A stretch of 64,000 nucleotides of DNA from an uncultured Pelagibacteraceae bacterium (GCA_902623415.1 CACNTU010000001.1:1-64000), one strand, 5' to 3'; positions 25,674-38,351 are shown, counted from the stretch's first letter. The notes: generated from the sequence alone by a model not told the origin. Numbers and translations: made by a program.

Positions 25674-26902
25674 TTCCATTCTTCTAAAGCTAATTGTTTC
25701 TTAGCTAAAGAGCTTAAATCTTTTAATTTAACTCTATCTTTATATTTAATTTCGTAATCTTCAGACGCAAAATCTGGTGGACTCTTTCCTTCTAAAAATT
25801 TTTTTGATTGTTTTACCGTATAATCTAGATTTTTTTTACAATAAGGTGTTGCACCAACGTAAACAACATTTGAATAATTTTTTCCTGAATGCTTGTCTTC
25901 AACAGCATGAACAACATCTGGATGCCACCAAACAGTGTCACCTGGCTTCATTTTTGGAATTGAAACTAAACCTTTTAACAGTAATGAATGATAATCTTTA
26001 TTTACTGATAAAGCTCTACCAAGTTTTGATCCACACAATTCATTTTCTTGAACATCATCTAGTAATGCTCTGGTTAAAACATAAGCAATTCCTTTAGCAA
26101 TAGGTATTAATTGTAAAGTTCCATCGTTAGGACCTTGTTCTGTTAAAGCTGTCCAACCTTGAAATGTTCTAAATACATGTGCAACCGCAGGAGACTCAAA
26201 CTCTATTGTTCTATCTCTATACTTTGCTTCAAATGGATTATATTGTTCAAAGTTGTCAGAAAATATATCTCTATAAATTTTTTGATAATGACTATCGGTC
26301 CATCTTTCAATAGATCCAGCATCGCAATGAGGAGAAAGTCCCAAAGTATCATCACCTGGCTCTCTTCTTCTTACTCTATCTGCATAAGACAATTCTTTAT
26401 TTGGATCAAAAACTTTATATTCAGAGTTTTCAAATAACCAAAGATTATTTAGCCATTTTTTTACTTTAGCCATTTGCTCTGAGTGTCTTATTTCTATTTG
26501 TGTTTTTGACCAATAAAGGCCGTATATTTGGGGTTTACTTGATTTTAGATCACTAAAATATTTATCTAAATCAGCTTTCTTCCTTTGATCATCGTAATAA
26601 TTATTTTCATCAATATACTTCTCTAATTCTAAATTTAAATTTTCAATAAATTTGTCTTCAAAAACATCTCGGATTATTACACAGCCTCTTTTTTTTATAT
26701 CTGATATTACCTTTGTGTTTTTTTGATCTAGCTCATTAATACTAATTTCTGGAATTATAGATTTATTGTTTTTTTTGAGATTTAATATTTCTTGTATTTC
26801 AGCTTCTATGAACTTTTGAATTTTGGCAAAATTTTCTTTATAATTTGTTGAGTGATTTCTTAGCTCTTCTTTAACTTTCTCAATATCAATATTTTCAAAC
26901 AT
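25670..26902 (-). CDS. DUF1479 (YbiU-like) putative non-haem iron oxygenase
   Basis: The 410-residue protein matches the DUF1479 family by its RRREPGDDTLGLSPHCDAGSIE-like core and the PGDTVWWHPDVVHAVE end. The pair H192-x-D194 and the distal H332 fit the 2-oxoglutarate/Fe(II) facial triad, so an oxygenase role is likely, though no substrate is established. It is the last gene of the minus-strand run that starts at leuA and follows msrB by 5 bases. Confidence 0.82.
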   Translation of the reverse strand: MFENIDIEKVKEELRNHSTNYKENFAKIQKFIEAEIQEILNLKKNNKSIIPEISINELDQKNTKVISDIKKRGCVIIRDVFEDKFIENLNLELEKYIDENNYYDDQRKKADLDKYFSDLKSSKPQIYGLYWSKTQIEIRHSEQMAKVKKWLNNLWLFENSEYKVFDPNKELSYADRVRRREPGDDTLGLSPHCDAGSIERWTDSHYQKIYRDIFSDNFEQYNPFEAKYRDRTIEFESPAVAHVFRTFQGWTALTEQGPNDGTLQLIPIAKGIAYVLTRALLDDVQENELCGSKLGRALSVNKDYHSLLLKGLVSIPKMKPGDTVWWHPDVVHAVEDKHSGKNYSNVVYVGATPYCKKNLDYTVKQSKKFLEGKSPPDFASEDYEIKYKDRVKLKDLSSLAKKQLALEEWN

Positions 26903-26907
26903 TAAAT

Positions 26908-27282
26908 TTAGCTCTTAGGTTTAAAAACTAAACATACCCCATTGTTACAAAATCGTTTTCCTGTAGGCTCAGGTCCATCATCGAATATATGCCCATGATG
27001 GCCTCCACATTTTTTACAATGATATTCGGTTCTTGCATAACCTATGTGGTGATCTGTTTTGGTTTCAAATACGTCTGGCAAAGATTCATAAAAAGAAGGC
27101 CAGCCTGATCCGCTCTCATATTTTGTTTTTGAATCAAATAATTTTTCACCACAGTTTGCACAATGAAAACTTCCTTCCCTTTTTTCATGATTAAGTTCAC
27201 TTGATCCAGCACGTTCAGTACCTTCCTCAAATAAAATTAATTTTTGCTCAGCAGTTAAATTTGGATTTATTTTTTTCGTCAT
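26908..27282 (-). CDS. msrB: Peptide-methionine (R)-S-oxide reductase
   Basis: The 124-residue enzyme reduces methionine-R-sulfoxide in proteins. Four zinc cysteines are visible as C41-x-x-C44 and C89-x-x-C92, the WPSF motif lies at 61-64, and the catalytic Cys112 sits in KRFCNNG. It overlaps the histone-deacetylase-like gene by four bases (ATGA). Together with glutaredoxin nearby it points to oxidative-stress repair, but the co-transcription with unrelated genes looks like streamlining. Confidence 0.95.
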   Translation of the reverse strand: MTKKINPNLTAEQKLILFEEGTERAGSSELNHEKREGSFHCANCGEKLFDSKTKYESGSGWPSFYESLPDVFETKTDHHIGYARTEYHCKKCGGHHGHIFDDGPEPTGKRFCNNGVCLVFKPKS

Positions 27283-28178
27283 GATCCTATATATTTAGCA
27301 CAAGATTGATGTAACATAGAGTGTAATTCAACAAGTTTATTAAAATCTTTATTATAACCACCACCCAAAACCCCACAAAATGGTATTCGTCTAGAAAAAA
27401 AGTTTTCTACTACTAGCTCATCTCTTAATTTAATACCCTCATCAGAAATTTTTAATTTTCCTAATCGGTCATTAAAATGAATATCTACGCCAGCAATATA
27501 AAAAACAAAATCAAAATTTTCTTGATTTAGCTCTTTTAAATAATGTTTAAGTGTTTTGATATAAGCGTCATCCTCTAAGTTATCCTCAAGTTCTACATCT
27601 AAATCACTGTTTGATTTTTTTGCTGGATAATTAGTTTTAGAATGCATACTGAATGTAAATACACTTCTATTATCTTTAAAAATTTCTGAATTACCATTTC
27701 CTTGATGAACATCTAAATCAATAATTAAAATTTTATTAGCAAGACCTCTATTAAGTAAATAATGTGACGCAACTGCAACATCATTAAATACGCAATAACC
27801 CGCTCCTCCATCATAACTTGCGTGGTGACTGCCACCAGCAGTATTACATGATATGCCATAATTGATTGCAAGTTTAGATGCTAAAACAGTACCACCTGTA
27901 GCAACTAAAGACCTTTGAACAACACTATCAACAAGTGGAAATCCAATTTTTTTTATTCCCTCTTTACTTAAAGTTTTATTTTTAATGTCTGAAATATAAT
28001 TTTTTGCATGCGCGAAGCTTAATGTTTCAAATGAGCAAGGTGATGGTTTGTGAAATTTTTTTACTATTTTATTTTGGATTAAGTAGTTTGCTAGTTCTCC
28101 AAATTTATTAATTGGAAATTTGTGATCATCACCAATTTTAGCAAAATAATCCTCGTGATTAACAACAGGTAACTCCAT
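27279..28178 (-). CDS. Histone deacetylase/AcuC-family deacetylase
   Basis: The 299-residue protein is a class II-type zinc deacetylase. The charge-relay pair is HH118-119 (GGSHHAS), zinc ligands lie in DLDVHQGNG (D156, H158) and in the GVDIHFNDRLG region, and GGGY is near the end. ATG 28178 is chosen because it lies 2 bases after the upstream stop and starts at the family N-terminus (LPVVNHEDY); an upstream TTG would force a 37-base overlap. Bacterial relatives deacetylate acetyl-CoA synthetase, polyamines or small amides. Confidence 0.88.
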   Translation of the reverse strand: MELPVVNHEDYFAKIGDDHKFPINKFGELANYLIQNKIVKKFHKPSPCSFETLSFAHAKNYISDIKNKTLSKEGIKKIGFPLVDSVVQRSLVATGGTVLASKLAINYGISCNTAGGSHHASYDGGAGYCVFNDVAVASHYLLNRGLANKILIIDLDVHQGNGNSEIFKDNRSVFTFSMHSKTNYPAKKSNSDLDVELEDNLEDDAYIKTLKHYLKELNQENFDFVFYIAGVDIHFNDRLGKLKISDEGIKLRDELVVENFFSRRIPFCGVLGGGYNKDFNKLVELHSMLHQSCAKYIGS

Positions 28179-28180
28179 GG

Positions 28181-29131
28181 TTACTCTAGAACTCTGATAG
28201 GCTTTCCATTTACACAAGCCTCTAATCCTTCGATCATTTGATTATAAAAAATACTATAATTTTCAGCTGTAACATAACCAATGTGTGGAGTAAGCAATGC
28301 ATTCGGTAAAAATCTAAGCTTATTATTTTCAGGTAAGGGCTCTTTTTCATATACATCAATTCCTGCACCAGCAATTACATTAGTTGATAATGCAATAATT
28401 AAATCATCCTCATTTACAATAGGTCCACGAGATGTGTTTATTAAAAAAGCTGTTTTTTTCATTTTATCTAATTCTTTTAAAGTAATGCAGTCTTTGTATT
28501 TTTCACCTCCTTGAACATGAATTGAAAGAACATCAGAATTTGTAATTAAATCTTCTTTACTGCAAGGTAGTACGTCTAATTCTTTACACTTATCTAAGTT
28601 AAGGTTTTCACTCCAGGCCATTACTTGCATACCAAAAGCCTTTCCGATTTTAGCAACTTCTGTACCTACTCTGCCTAGACCAATTAAGCCTAGGATTTTT
28701 CCTTTTAATTCTACTCCGATAGTAGTTTGCCAATATCCTTGATACATATTATCGAACTCTTCTTTAAAGTTTCTAGCTAAACCAAGAATTAGTGCCCAAG
28801 TTAATTCGGGCGTTGGGTTAATATTTATATCTGTACCGCAAACTATGATTTTTCTTTTCTTTGCAGCTTCTAAATCAATAGATCTATTACGTAATCCGCT
28901 TGTGATTACAAATTTTAAATCATTTAAATTATCAATTAAATTTTTTGTAATTGGAGTTCTTTCTCTCATTATTAGTAAAGCTTCAAAATCAGCCAACTGA
29001 TCAATTGCATCTGCTTCATCTAAAAAAGGTTCGCTAAAAATCTTAAATTCATATTTTCCAGATAGTTTTTCCAAATCTACAAATTGTTGAGCAACATTTT
29101 GATAATCATCTAATATAGCGACTTTAAGCAT
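28181..29131 (-). CDS. D-isomer specific 2-hydroxyacid dehydrogenase
   Basis: The 316-residue enzyme belongs to the phosphoglycerate-dehydrogenase-like group. It shows the NAD motif GLGRVG (151-156), the active-site Arg235 in NTSRGPIV, Glu264 in DVYEKEP and His283 in TPHIG. It would interconvert a 2-ketoacid and a D-2-hydroxyacid with NAD(P). It lacks the ACT domain of SerA, so a catabolic 2-hydroxyacid role is more likely than serine synthesis. The start overlaps the upstream permease by 8 bases. Confidence 0.9.
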   Translation of the reverse strand: MLKVAILDDYQNVAQQFVDLEKLSGKYEFKIFSEPFLDEADAIDQLADFEALLIMRERTPITKNLIDNLNDLKFVITSGLRNRSIDLEAAKKRKIIVCGTDININPTPELTWALILGLARNFKEEFDNMYQGYWQTTIGVELKGKILGLIGLGRVGTEVAKIGKAFGMQVMAWSENLNLDKCKELDVLPCSKEDLITNSDVLSIHVQGGEKYKDCITLKELDKMKKTAFLINTSRGPIVNEDDLIIALSTNVIAGAGIDVYEKEPLPENNKLRFLPNALLTPHIGYVTAENYSIFYNQMIEGLEACVNGKPIRVLE

Positions 29132-30026
29132 TTTTAACTTTCTTATTTGATAACAATATTCCTGTAATAATAAAGCAAGCGCCTAAAATATGATAAAACA
29201 TAAATTTTTCACTAAAAAAAATCATCGCCATTATTGCGCTCAAAATTGGCATTAGGTGTAAAAAAACACCAGAGCGATTAGCACCAATCATGGATATTCC
29301 TTTTATCCATAAAAGAAAAGATGCCAAACCTGGAAACAAAACTACATAGGATAAAATTAAGATAAAAGGTAATTCTAAATTAATTCTAAAGCCAATTTGA
29401 TATTCAATAAAATAAACTGGTATCAAAAATATTAGACCAAAAGTAATTACTACTTGAAGTAATGATATTTGAGATAACTCATATTGTTTTCCTTTTAATA
29501 AAGTTGAATATAATGCCCATGAAAACATTGCTATAACCATGGTTATGTCCCCTTTATTAAAATCTAAATTTTTTAATATCTCTATATTTGCTTTTGTTAT
29601 AATCATAATTACACCTGCAAAAGAAAATACTACCCCTATAATTTGAAAAATATTTGTCTTTTCAATTTTTAAAATTGAAGAAAACAACATGATCATCACA
29701 GGTATCGTTGAAATCATTAAAACTCCACTAATCACCTGAGTAAAATTTAATGAATAATAAACAATTGAATTAAATACCGTTATACTAGTAACTCCCAAAA
29801 CAGTAAAAAGTTTATAGTTTTTAATTATATAGTTTCTTTTCTCTAATATTTCAGGAATTGTAAAAGGTGCTAAAATTAACCAAGCAAAAAGCCATCGATA
29901 AAAATTTAATGAAAAAGGAGGAACTTCATAAAAACTTGCAAGTTTACCTACCACAAAATTTCCTGCCCAAAAAGTTACTGTTAAAAATAGATATAAATAA
30001 GCTAAAAAATTATTATCTTTAGTCAC
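29124..30026 (-). CDS. EamA/DMT-family permease
   Basis: The 300-residue inner-membrane protein has about ten hydrophobic helices in two EamA repeats, with FWAGNFVVGKLAS in the first helix and FSWALYSTLLKG opening the second repeat. It starts with GTG directly after the dadA stop, and overlaps the hydroxyacid dehydrogenase gene. It may transport an amino or keto acid linked to the D-amino-acid dehydrogenase; the sequence itself does not tell. Confidence 0.88.
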   Translation of the reverse strand: MTKDNNFLAYLYLFLTVTFWAGNFVVGKLASFYEVPPFSLNFYRWLFAWLILAPFTIPEILEKRNYIIKNYKLFTVLGVTSITVFNSIVYYSLNFTQVISGVLMISTIPVMIMLFSSILKIEKTNIFQIIGVVFSFAGVIMIITKANIEILKNLDFNKGDITMVIAMFSWALYSTLLKGKQYELSQISLLQVVITFGLIFLIPVYFIEYQIGFRINLELPFILILSYVVLFPGLASFLLWIKGISMIGANRSGVFLHLMPILSAIMAMIFFSEKFMFYHILGACFIITGILLSNKKVKNA

Positions 30027-31268
30027 TTAACTAAATCTAAGCGAACTATAAGGTTTTAAATCTAAATTTGTATTTTCGTTCGCTATCATCCCTGAAACAA
30101 TCTTTCCAGAAATTGGACCTAAAGTCCATCCTAAATGATGATGCCCAAAACAATAATAAATATTTTTGTAATTTTTTGATGGCCCCATAACAGGTAAAAA
30201 ATCTGGTAAAGTTGGCCTAAATCCTAGCCACTCATCCTCATGCTCAGGTAAATCACCAAGCATATATTTTGCATTATTTATCAAATTTTTAATTCTTGAT
30301 TTAGATAATGGATTATCTAATCCACCAAATTCTACAGTTCCAACAACTCTTAAACCTTGTTCCATCGGTGTAATTCCAAATCCACGGTTGGAAAATATAA
30401 CGGGTCTACTTAATAAATGATCACAATTTTTAAAATGAACATGATATCCACGCTCTGTATCTAAGGGTATTTTTTCACCAAGATTATCTGTTAATTTTTT
30501 TGAAAAAGCTCCACAAGCAATTACTGCTTTATCAAAAACATAACTTTGAGTTTCAGTTTTAAAAACTGGTTTTTCTTGATCAAAAATAATATCTTTAATA
30601 TTCACTTTATTAAATTTTCCACCTTTTTTTAAAAATAAATCAAATAGTTTTAAAAGAATTCTTTTTGGATTTCTTGCATGTCTTGCATAAGGATAATATA
30701 CGCCTGCATGGTAAAATGGTTTAATATGGGGTTCAAGATCGTGTATTTCAGCTTTGTTAACTAATTGTTGTTCAACACCCAACTCTTCTCTTACTTTAAT
30801 TTCTAATTCTCTACTTCTTAAATCTTTATCGTTCCATATATAAAGAATTCCTTTGTTTTCAACCAAACCTTCCAAGTCTACCTCCTCAAATAATTCATCA
30901 TATGCAGGTAAAGCTAGATCTAAAATTTGATGCATATTTTTAGCAGTATGCATCATCTTAGTTTTAGTTGTATTCATTATAAATTTTATAAACCAAGGAA
31001 TCATTTTGGGAACATAATTCCATTTTAAAGCAAGTGGACCTGAAGAACTGAGTAACATAGCTGGGACATCTGCTAGAACATCAGTTCTGTTTAAAGAAAG
31101 AGATGCATATGGTGAAAAGTGACCTGCATTACCATAAGAGGCGGCTTGGCTACCTGGGTTATCTCTATCAAAGATAGTTACATCGAAACCTTTTTTTTGA
31201 AGAAACAAAGCATTAGACACACCTTGAATCCCTGCTCCAACTACTCCTACCATAGTATTTTTATTCAT
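30027..31268 (-). CDS. dadA: D-amino-acid dehydrogenase-like FAD oxidoreductase
   Basis: The 413-residue DAO-family flavoprotein opens with the dinucleotide motif VGAGIQGVSNALFL and has the DadA-like ASYGNAGHFSPYA segment and a closing GHHHLGWTLGPISGK. Members oxidise D-amino acids, sarcosine-like amines or hydroxyproline to keto products and pass electrons to the respiratory chain. ATG 31268 is chosen over a TTG 15 bases upstream. It starts 43 bases after the rodA stop and may be co-transcribed with the cell-shape operon. Confidence 0.85.
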   Translation of the reverse strand: MNKNTMVGVVGAGIQGVSNALFLQKKGFDVTIFDRDNPGSQAASYGNAGHFSPYASLSLNRTDVLADVPAMLLSSSGPLALKWNYVPKMIPWFIKFIMNTTKTKMMHTAKNMHQILDLALPAYDELFEEVDLEGLVENKGILYIWNDKDLRSRELEIKVREELGVEQQLVNKAEIHDLEPHIKPFYHAGVYYPYARHARNPKRILLKLFDLFLKKGGKFNKVNIKDIIFDQEKPVFKTETQSYVFDKAVIACGAFSKKLTDNLGEKIPLDTERGYHVHFKNCDHLLSRPVIFSNRGFGITPMEQGLRVVGTVEFGGLDNPLSKSRIKNLINNAKYMLGDLPEHEDEWLGFRPTLPDFLPVMGPSKNYKNIYYCFGHHHLGWTLGPISGKIVSGMIANENTNLDLKPYSSLRFS

Positions 31269-31311
31269 AAGTTTGTTATACAATTAAAAATTAAATTAAG
31301 AGAGTGACAAA

Positions 31312-32436
31312 TTATGCAATCATTTGTTTATGATTAATTTTTGCACTCAATACTATACCAAATCCAATCATAGTAGCTAACATTGAGGAACCTCCATACG
31401 ACATAATGGGCAATGGAGAACCAACTATAGGTAGAAGACCCAAAACCATAGATAAATTTACTATAATATAAATAAAAATTGCAAAAGCATAACCAAAACA
31501 AAAAAGTCTAGCAAAATTGCTTCTCGAAATTGCACCTATTCTTATAATTCTAAAAATTATTATTGAGTATAATATCAAAAGACCAACTGAGCCTATAAAA
31601 CCAAACTCTTCTGAAAATAAAGTGAATATAAAATCTGTATGTTTTTCAGGTAAAAAATCTAAATAGCTCTGCGTTCCTTTTAAAAAACCTTTTCCATTAA
31701 GGCCACCTGAACCAATAGCTATTTTTGACTGTATAATTTGATATCCAGCTCCCAATGGATCTCTATCTGGATCTAAAAAGGTTAATATTCTTAGTTTTTG
31801 ATATGGTTTAAGAAATGAAATTATAAATGGCAGAGAAATTAAGAAAGTTATAAATGAGTAAATAAAATATTTGATTTTCATGCCTCCTAACCACAAAATA
31901 ATTAATCCACTTAAAGCAATTAATATAGATGTACCAAGATCAGGTTGAGAAATTACAAAAATTATTGGAATTATTATAATCGATAACACAATAGTTATGC
32001 TAGTAAATGAATTAACATTTTCTATTTTTAATCTATGAAAATATTTTGCAAGACACATTATGATTGCTACTTTCATAAGTTCTGATGGTTGTAGAACAAA
32101 TAAATAAAGATCCATCCACCTTTGTGAGCCAGAGGACTTAATTCCAAAAAATGAAACATAAACTAATAAAAGTATTACTATAAAGTAGATTATATAAGAA
32201 AAATTATGCCAAAATTTTATATTAAAGAAAGCTACAAAAATCATTAAAGGAAAAAAAACCGCAAGTTTTACAAAATGATTTTTTGTATGAAAAAGTATTT
32301 CACCACCATCTGTAGAATACATAACAACAATACTTAATACAGAAAGAAGAATAACAGAAATCAATAATATATAGTCTAGGTTTTTTATTTTTTGAAATAA
32401 TGTAATCTCATTATTCAATCTATCATGCTGAAACAT
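31312..32436 (-). CDS. rodA: Rod-shape SEDS glycosyltransferase RodA
   Basis: The 374-residue inner-membrane protein is a SEDS-family peptidoglycan polymerase with about ten helices. Typical features are the GSQRWMDL loop (FGIKSSGSQRW), QPSELMKVA, FSQPDLGTS-like SQPDLGTSI, and PEKHTDFIFTLFSEEFGF, followed by MSYGGSS near the end. It polymerises glycan strands with PBP2 during elongation. It abuts mrdA with no gap, the conserved mre-mrd order. Confidence 0.96.
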   Translation of the reverse strand: MFQHDRLNNEITLFQKIKNLDYILLISVILLSVLSIVVMYSTDGGEILFHTKNHFVKLAVFFPLMIFVAFFNIKFWHNFSYIIYFIVILLLVYVSFFGIKSSGSQRWMDLYLFVLQPSELMKVAIIMCLAKYFHRLKIENVNSFTSITIVLSIIIIPIIFVISQPDLGTSILIALSGLIILWLGGMKIKYFIYSFITFLISLPFIISFLKPYQKLRILTFLDPDRDPLGAGYQIIQSKIAIGSGGLNGKGFLKGTQSYLDFLPEKHTDFIFTLFSEEFGFIGSVGLLILYSIIIFRIIRIGAISRSNFARLFCFGYAFAIFIYIIVNLSMVLGLLPIVGSPLPIMSYGGSSMLATMIGFGIVLSAKINHKQMIA

Positions 32437-34359
32437 TTAAACAGTAATCCTCTCAAAATTTGATTGTTTATTTCTTAAATCATGTCTGTCTATGATTAAT
32501 TTAAATAATTTTTTTGCAATTGGTGCTGCAGCCTTACTTCCTGAACCACCATGCTCAACAATTATACTAAGCGCATATCTTGGGTTAACATATGGGCCAT
32601 AAGCAACATACAAAGCATGATCTCTATCTTTGTATGGTATTTGCTCTAATTCTAAATCCAATTCCCTCTCCCTTTTACTAATTCTCTTTACCTGAGCTGT
32701 TCCTGTTTTTCCTGCAAATTGATATCTAGGATCATCAATTCTTGATTTATAAGAGGTTCCAAATCTTTCATTAGTTGAAGCAAACATAGCTTCTTGAACA
32801 ATCTTAATATTTTTTTGGTTTTTAAATAATTTTTTGTCCAACAATTCCTCAGAATCAGTATCAAATAATAACCCACTCTCCATTGATTGTTTTGCATCCT
32901 CATAAGAAATTGGATTACTATCCACAATGATTTTCGGTTTTACAGCGAAGCCTCCATTTGCAATTTGTGCAGTCATCATACAAAGTTGTAAAGGAGTTGT
33001 TTGTGTGTAGCCTTGACCAATACCTGTTATTAAGGTCTCTCCTAATACCCAGCCTTTACCAAGATTGTTTTTTTTCCATTTTGTATTTGGAAATAATCCT
33101 TTTTTTTCATTATCAAAATATTCTCCAAGTACTTTTTTACCTAAACCAAACTTTTCAGCTGTAATTTTTAATCTATCAACACCTAATAACCTAGCAACCT
33201 CATAAAAATATGTATCACATGATTGTTTCATTGCATTTTTTAAACTTACCCAACCATGTCCTTTTTCCTTCCAACAGTGAAATGTTTGTCCATATAACTC
33301 CATTTTTCCTGTGCATTTAACCTTAAACTTTGTGTCTATTACCTTGTTTTCTAAAGCTGAAAGAGCGACGATTGGTTTTATTGTTGAACCTGGCGAGTAT
33401 AGACCCGAAAGAGTTTTGTTTATGAGTGGTTTTAATGGATTATTTCTAATTAATTGCCACTCATCTTGACTTATTCCGAATAAAAATAAATTCGGATTAT
33501 AAGATGGAGATGAATACATGGCTATTATATCTCCAGTATAAATATCCATTACACTTATAGATCCTGCTTTTTCATTTAACAATTCTCCACAAGCTTTTTG
33601 TATTTCTGTATCTACAGTTAAACGTATTTTTGATCCTTGCACACCTTTTTGATGCTCGAGTTGATTAATTCTTTTACCGTAAGCATTAACTTCATATCTT
33701 TGAATGGCATTTGTTCCAATTAAATAATTTTCAAGTCTTTTCTCTAAGCCTAGTTTTCCAATTTTCATTCCTGGTACAAATCTTTCTTGGATAATTTCAT
33801 TTTCTAAAATTTCTTGTTCATTTGGTTGACTCACATATCCAAGAACATGTGTGTATACATCATTAAATGGGTAGTTTCTGGAGATTGTCATTACTGGTTT
33901 AACACCAACAAGATCGTATAAATAATTATTAATTTTTACAAATTGACTCCAGCTTAAATTTTCAGAAACAATAATACTATCCCACGGTTTTAACTCTGCT
34001 TTTAATTTATTTATTCTTGCAATTCTTTTATCACTAAGATTTAAAAGATTTTTTAATCTAACTAATAAATAATTGAAATTCTCAACTTGCTCTGGAATTA
34101 TGTGTAATTGATAAACTTTTAAATTTCCTGCAATTACATTTCCAAAATAATCAACTATATTCCCTCTTGTAGGCGGGAGTTTCCATTCTCTAATTCTATT
34201 CTTGTCTGAAAGAGTAAGATATTTTTTGTTTTCGTTTATTTGGAGAGAAAATAAACGAGCAATGATACCAGTAAAAACTACTACTTTTGCTGCTCCTATT
34301 ATGAACATCCTTCTATTAATTACATCAGTTTTTCTTATTCCTGAATTAGATTTAATCAT
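32437..34359 (-). CDS. mrdA: Penicillin-binding protein 2
   Basis: The 640-residue transpeptidase has one N-terminal membrane helix (about 18-38), a PBP dimer domain starting LPPTRGNIVD, and a C-terminal transpeptidase domain. Catalytic motifs are visible: S325-T-I-K328, S380-C-D382 and K551-T-G-T. It cross-links peptidoglycan in the periplasm as the partner of RodA. It overlaps mreD by 8 bases. Confidence 0.96.
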   Translation of the reverse strand: MIKSNSGIRKTDVINRRMFIIGAAKVVVFTGIIARLFSLQINENKKYLTLSDKNRIREWKLPPTRGNIVDYFGNVIAGNLKVYQLHIIPEQVENFNYLLVRLKNLLNLSDKRIARINKLKAELKPWDSIIVSENLSWSQFVKINNYLYDLVGVKPVMTISRNYPFNDVYTHVLGYVSQPNEQEILENEIIQERFVPGMKIGKLGLEKRLENYLIGTNAIQRYEVNAYGKRINQLEHQKGVQGSKIRLTVDTEIQKACGELLNEKAGSISVMDIYTGDIIAMYSSPSYNPNLFLFGISQDEWQLIRNNPLKPLINKTLSGLYSPGSTIKPIVALSALENKVIDTKFKVKCTGKMELYGQTFHCWKEKGHGWVSLKNAMKQSCDTYFYEVARLLGVDRLKITAEKFGLGKKVLGEYFDNEKKGLFPNTKWKKNNLGKGWVLGETLITGIGQGYTQTTPLQLCMMTAQIANGGFAVKPKIIVDSNPISYEDAKQSMESGLLFDTDSEELLDKKLFKNQKNIKIVQEAMFASTNERFGTSYKSRIDDPRYQFAGKTGTAQVKRISKRERELDLELEQIPYKDRDHALYVAYGPYVNPRYALSIIVEHGGSGSKAAAPIAKKLFKLIIDRHDLRNKQSNFERITV

Positions 34360-34870
34360 TTTTTTGATATGAAATTCTTTCGTTTAAAAAATTAAAAAAT
34401 AAAAAAAATATTGGATAAAATAAAAAAGTAAAACCTGAATTAATTAAATAATTAGTGTAATCAATTTTAATTAAAAAGATTAAATCTAAAATAATTACTT
34501 GAATTGAATTAATTAATAAAATTGTGAATAATAATGATATCCAGTCCTTCATAAAGTTGGGAGATAAAGTAATATTTCTTATATAAGCTGTTACTGAGCA
34601 AAGAATAAGATAACAAAAACTACTAATTCCTATTGGTATACCTATTACAACATCATTAATTATACCTGCAAAGAAAATTGCTAGATAACCTAATTGATCA
34701 GGATTTCTTAAAGTCCAAAAGAAAATTAGTAGATGAACAAAATTAAAAGAAAAGTAATCAAGTTTTAAGTAATTAAAATCAAATTCATTAAATACAGAAA
34801 AAAATAACATTATAAATGGTAAATAGGATAAGAATATTTTTAAAAAAGGACTTTTATTAAGTGATGACAT
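34352..34870 (-). CDS. mreD: Rod-shape protein MreD
   Basis: The 172-residue inner-membrane protein has about five or six hydrophobic helices and little else that is recognisable, as is usual for MreD. Identification rests on size, hydropathy, the short GIINDVVIGIPIGIS segment (PIG near residue 80) and its place between mreC and mrdA. It works with MreC in the elongasome. Confidence 0.9.
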   Translation of the reverse strand: MSSLNKSPFLKIFLSYLPFIMLFFSVFNEFDFNYLKLDYFSFNFVHLLIFFWTLRNPDQLGYLAIFFAGIINDVVIGIPIGISSFCYLILCSVTAYIRNITLSPNFMKDWISLLFTILLINSIQVIILDLIFLIKIDYTNYLINSGFTFLFYPIFFLFFNFLNERISYQKND

Positions 34871-34872
34871 TA

Positions 34873-35718
34873 TTATTCTCTTCCTATTTTATAAGAAACT
34901 ATTTTTACATAGTTGAGTTGTGTAAAATCAGAAAAAAAATTAATTTTTCCTTCTGAGATATTGTTAATTTTTCCAATTGGTATGCCAGGTTTGAATAAAC
35001 CACCAAGACCTGAGGTATAAGCAAAAATTTCTTTATTTTTAAAATCTTCTCTATATTCTTCTTGAGTGTGTTCAATTTTTCCAAAATCACTTCCTGTACC
35101 AGAAATTACAGCTTGTATGTCATCTGGCTCTAGAACAGATGGTATTTTACTATTAAGGTCAGACAATAGTAATGCTCTTGAATTAGTATAATTTACTTCA
35201 ATTATTTGGCCAACTAAATAAACATCATCAATAACTGCCATTCCAATTTTTACTTTATCTTTTGTGCCTTTATTCAATACTACTGATTTTAAATATGGAC
35301 TGTCTTTATCAATTAAAACTCTAGCAAATATTTCTTTTGAACTTATGCTTTCGTCAAGTAAGTCTCTAAGCTTTTTATTTTCTGCAGTTAAAAACTCATT
35401 TTGTAATTTAAGTTGGTCGGAATTTTCTATTTTAATTAATTCTTTCTGATGACTTTCATACAAATCCATATGGGATTTGAATTTTGAAGATATTTCTTTT
35501 AATTTATTTTCTGGGATTGAAGCGATATGAGATGATCTATAAATTACTTCATTAATTCCTAATTTAACATATTGTATTGCTTTAAAATCAAAATTACTTA
35601 AAACAATTACAAAAATTGATAAAACAATTAAAGTTAGTAAAGAAAATTTTTGTTTATCTTTTTTTTTTAAAAAAGCTGACCTAATGGCAATTACAAAATC
35701 ATCTCTGCCAGTAGCCAT
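34873..35718 (-). CDS. mreC: Rod-shape protein MreC
   Basis: The 281-residue protein has one N-terminal membrane helix (about 22-42), a coiled-coil-like stretch (about 80-115) and a C-terminal beta domain with VLNKGTKDKVKIGMAVI and the TSGLGGLFKPGIPIG segment. It is the periplasmic scaffold that activates PBP2/RodA. It lies 5 bases after mreB and 2 bases before mreD. Confidence 0.94.
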   Translation of the reverse strand: MATGRDDFVIAIRSAFLKKKDKQKFSLLTLIVLSIFVIVLSNFDFKAIQYVKLGINEVIYRSSHIASIPENKLKEISSKFKSHMDLYESHQKELIKIENSDQLKLQNEFLTAENKKLRDLLDESISSKEIFARVLIDKDSPYLKSVVLNKGTKDKVKIGMAVIDDVYLVGQIIEVNYTNSRALLLSDLNSKIPSVLEPDDIQAVISGTGSDFGKIEHTQEEYREDFKNKEIFAYTSGLGGLFKPGIPIGKINNISEGKINFFSDFTQLNYVKIVSYKIGRE

Positions 35719-35723
35719 TTTTC

Positions 35724-38329
<2,606 letters not shown>

Positions 38330-38351
38330 AACTAAAATTTTTAGAAAATCT

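Noticed and set aside
28179-28217. TTG start extending the deacetylase into the upstream dehydrogenase
   Set aside because: It would create a 37-base overlap and add residues before the family N-terminus; ATG 28178 follows the upstream stop by 2 bases.
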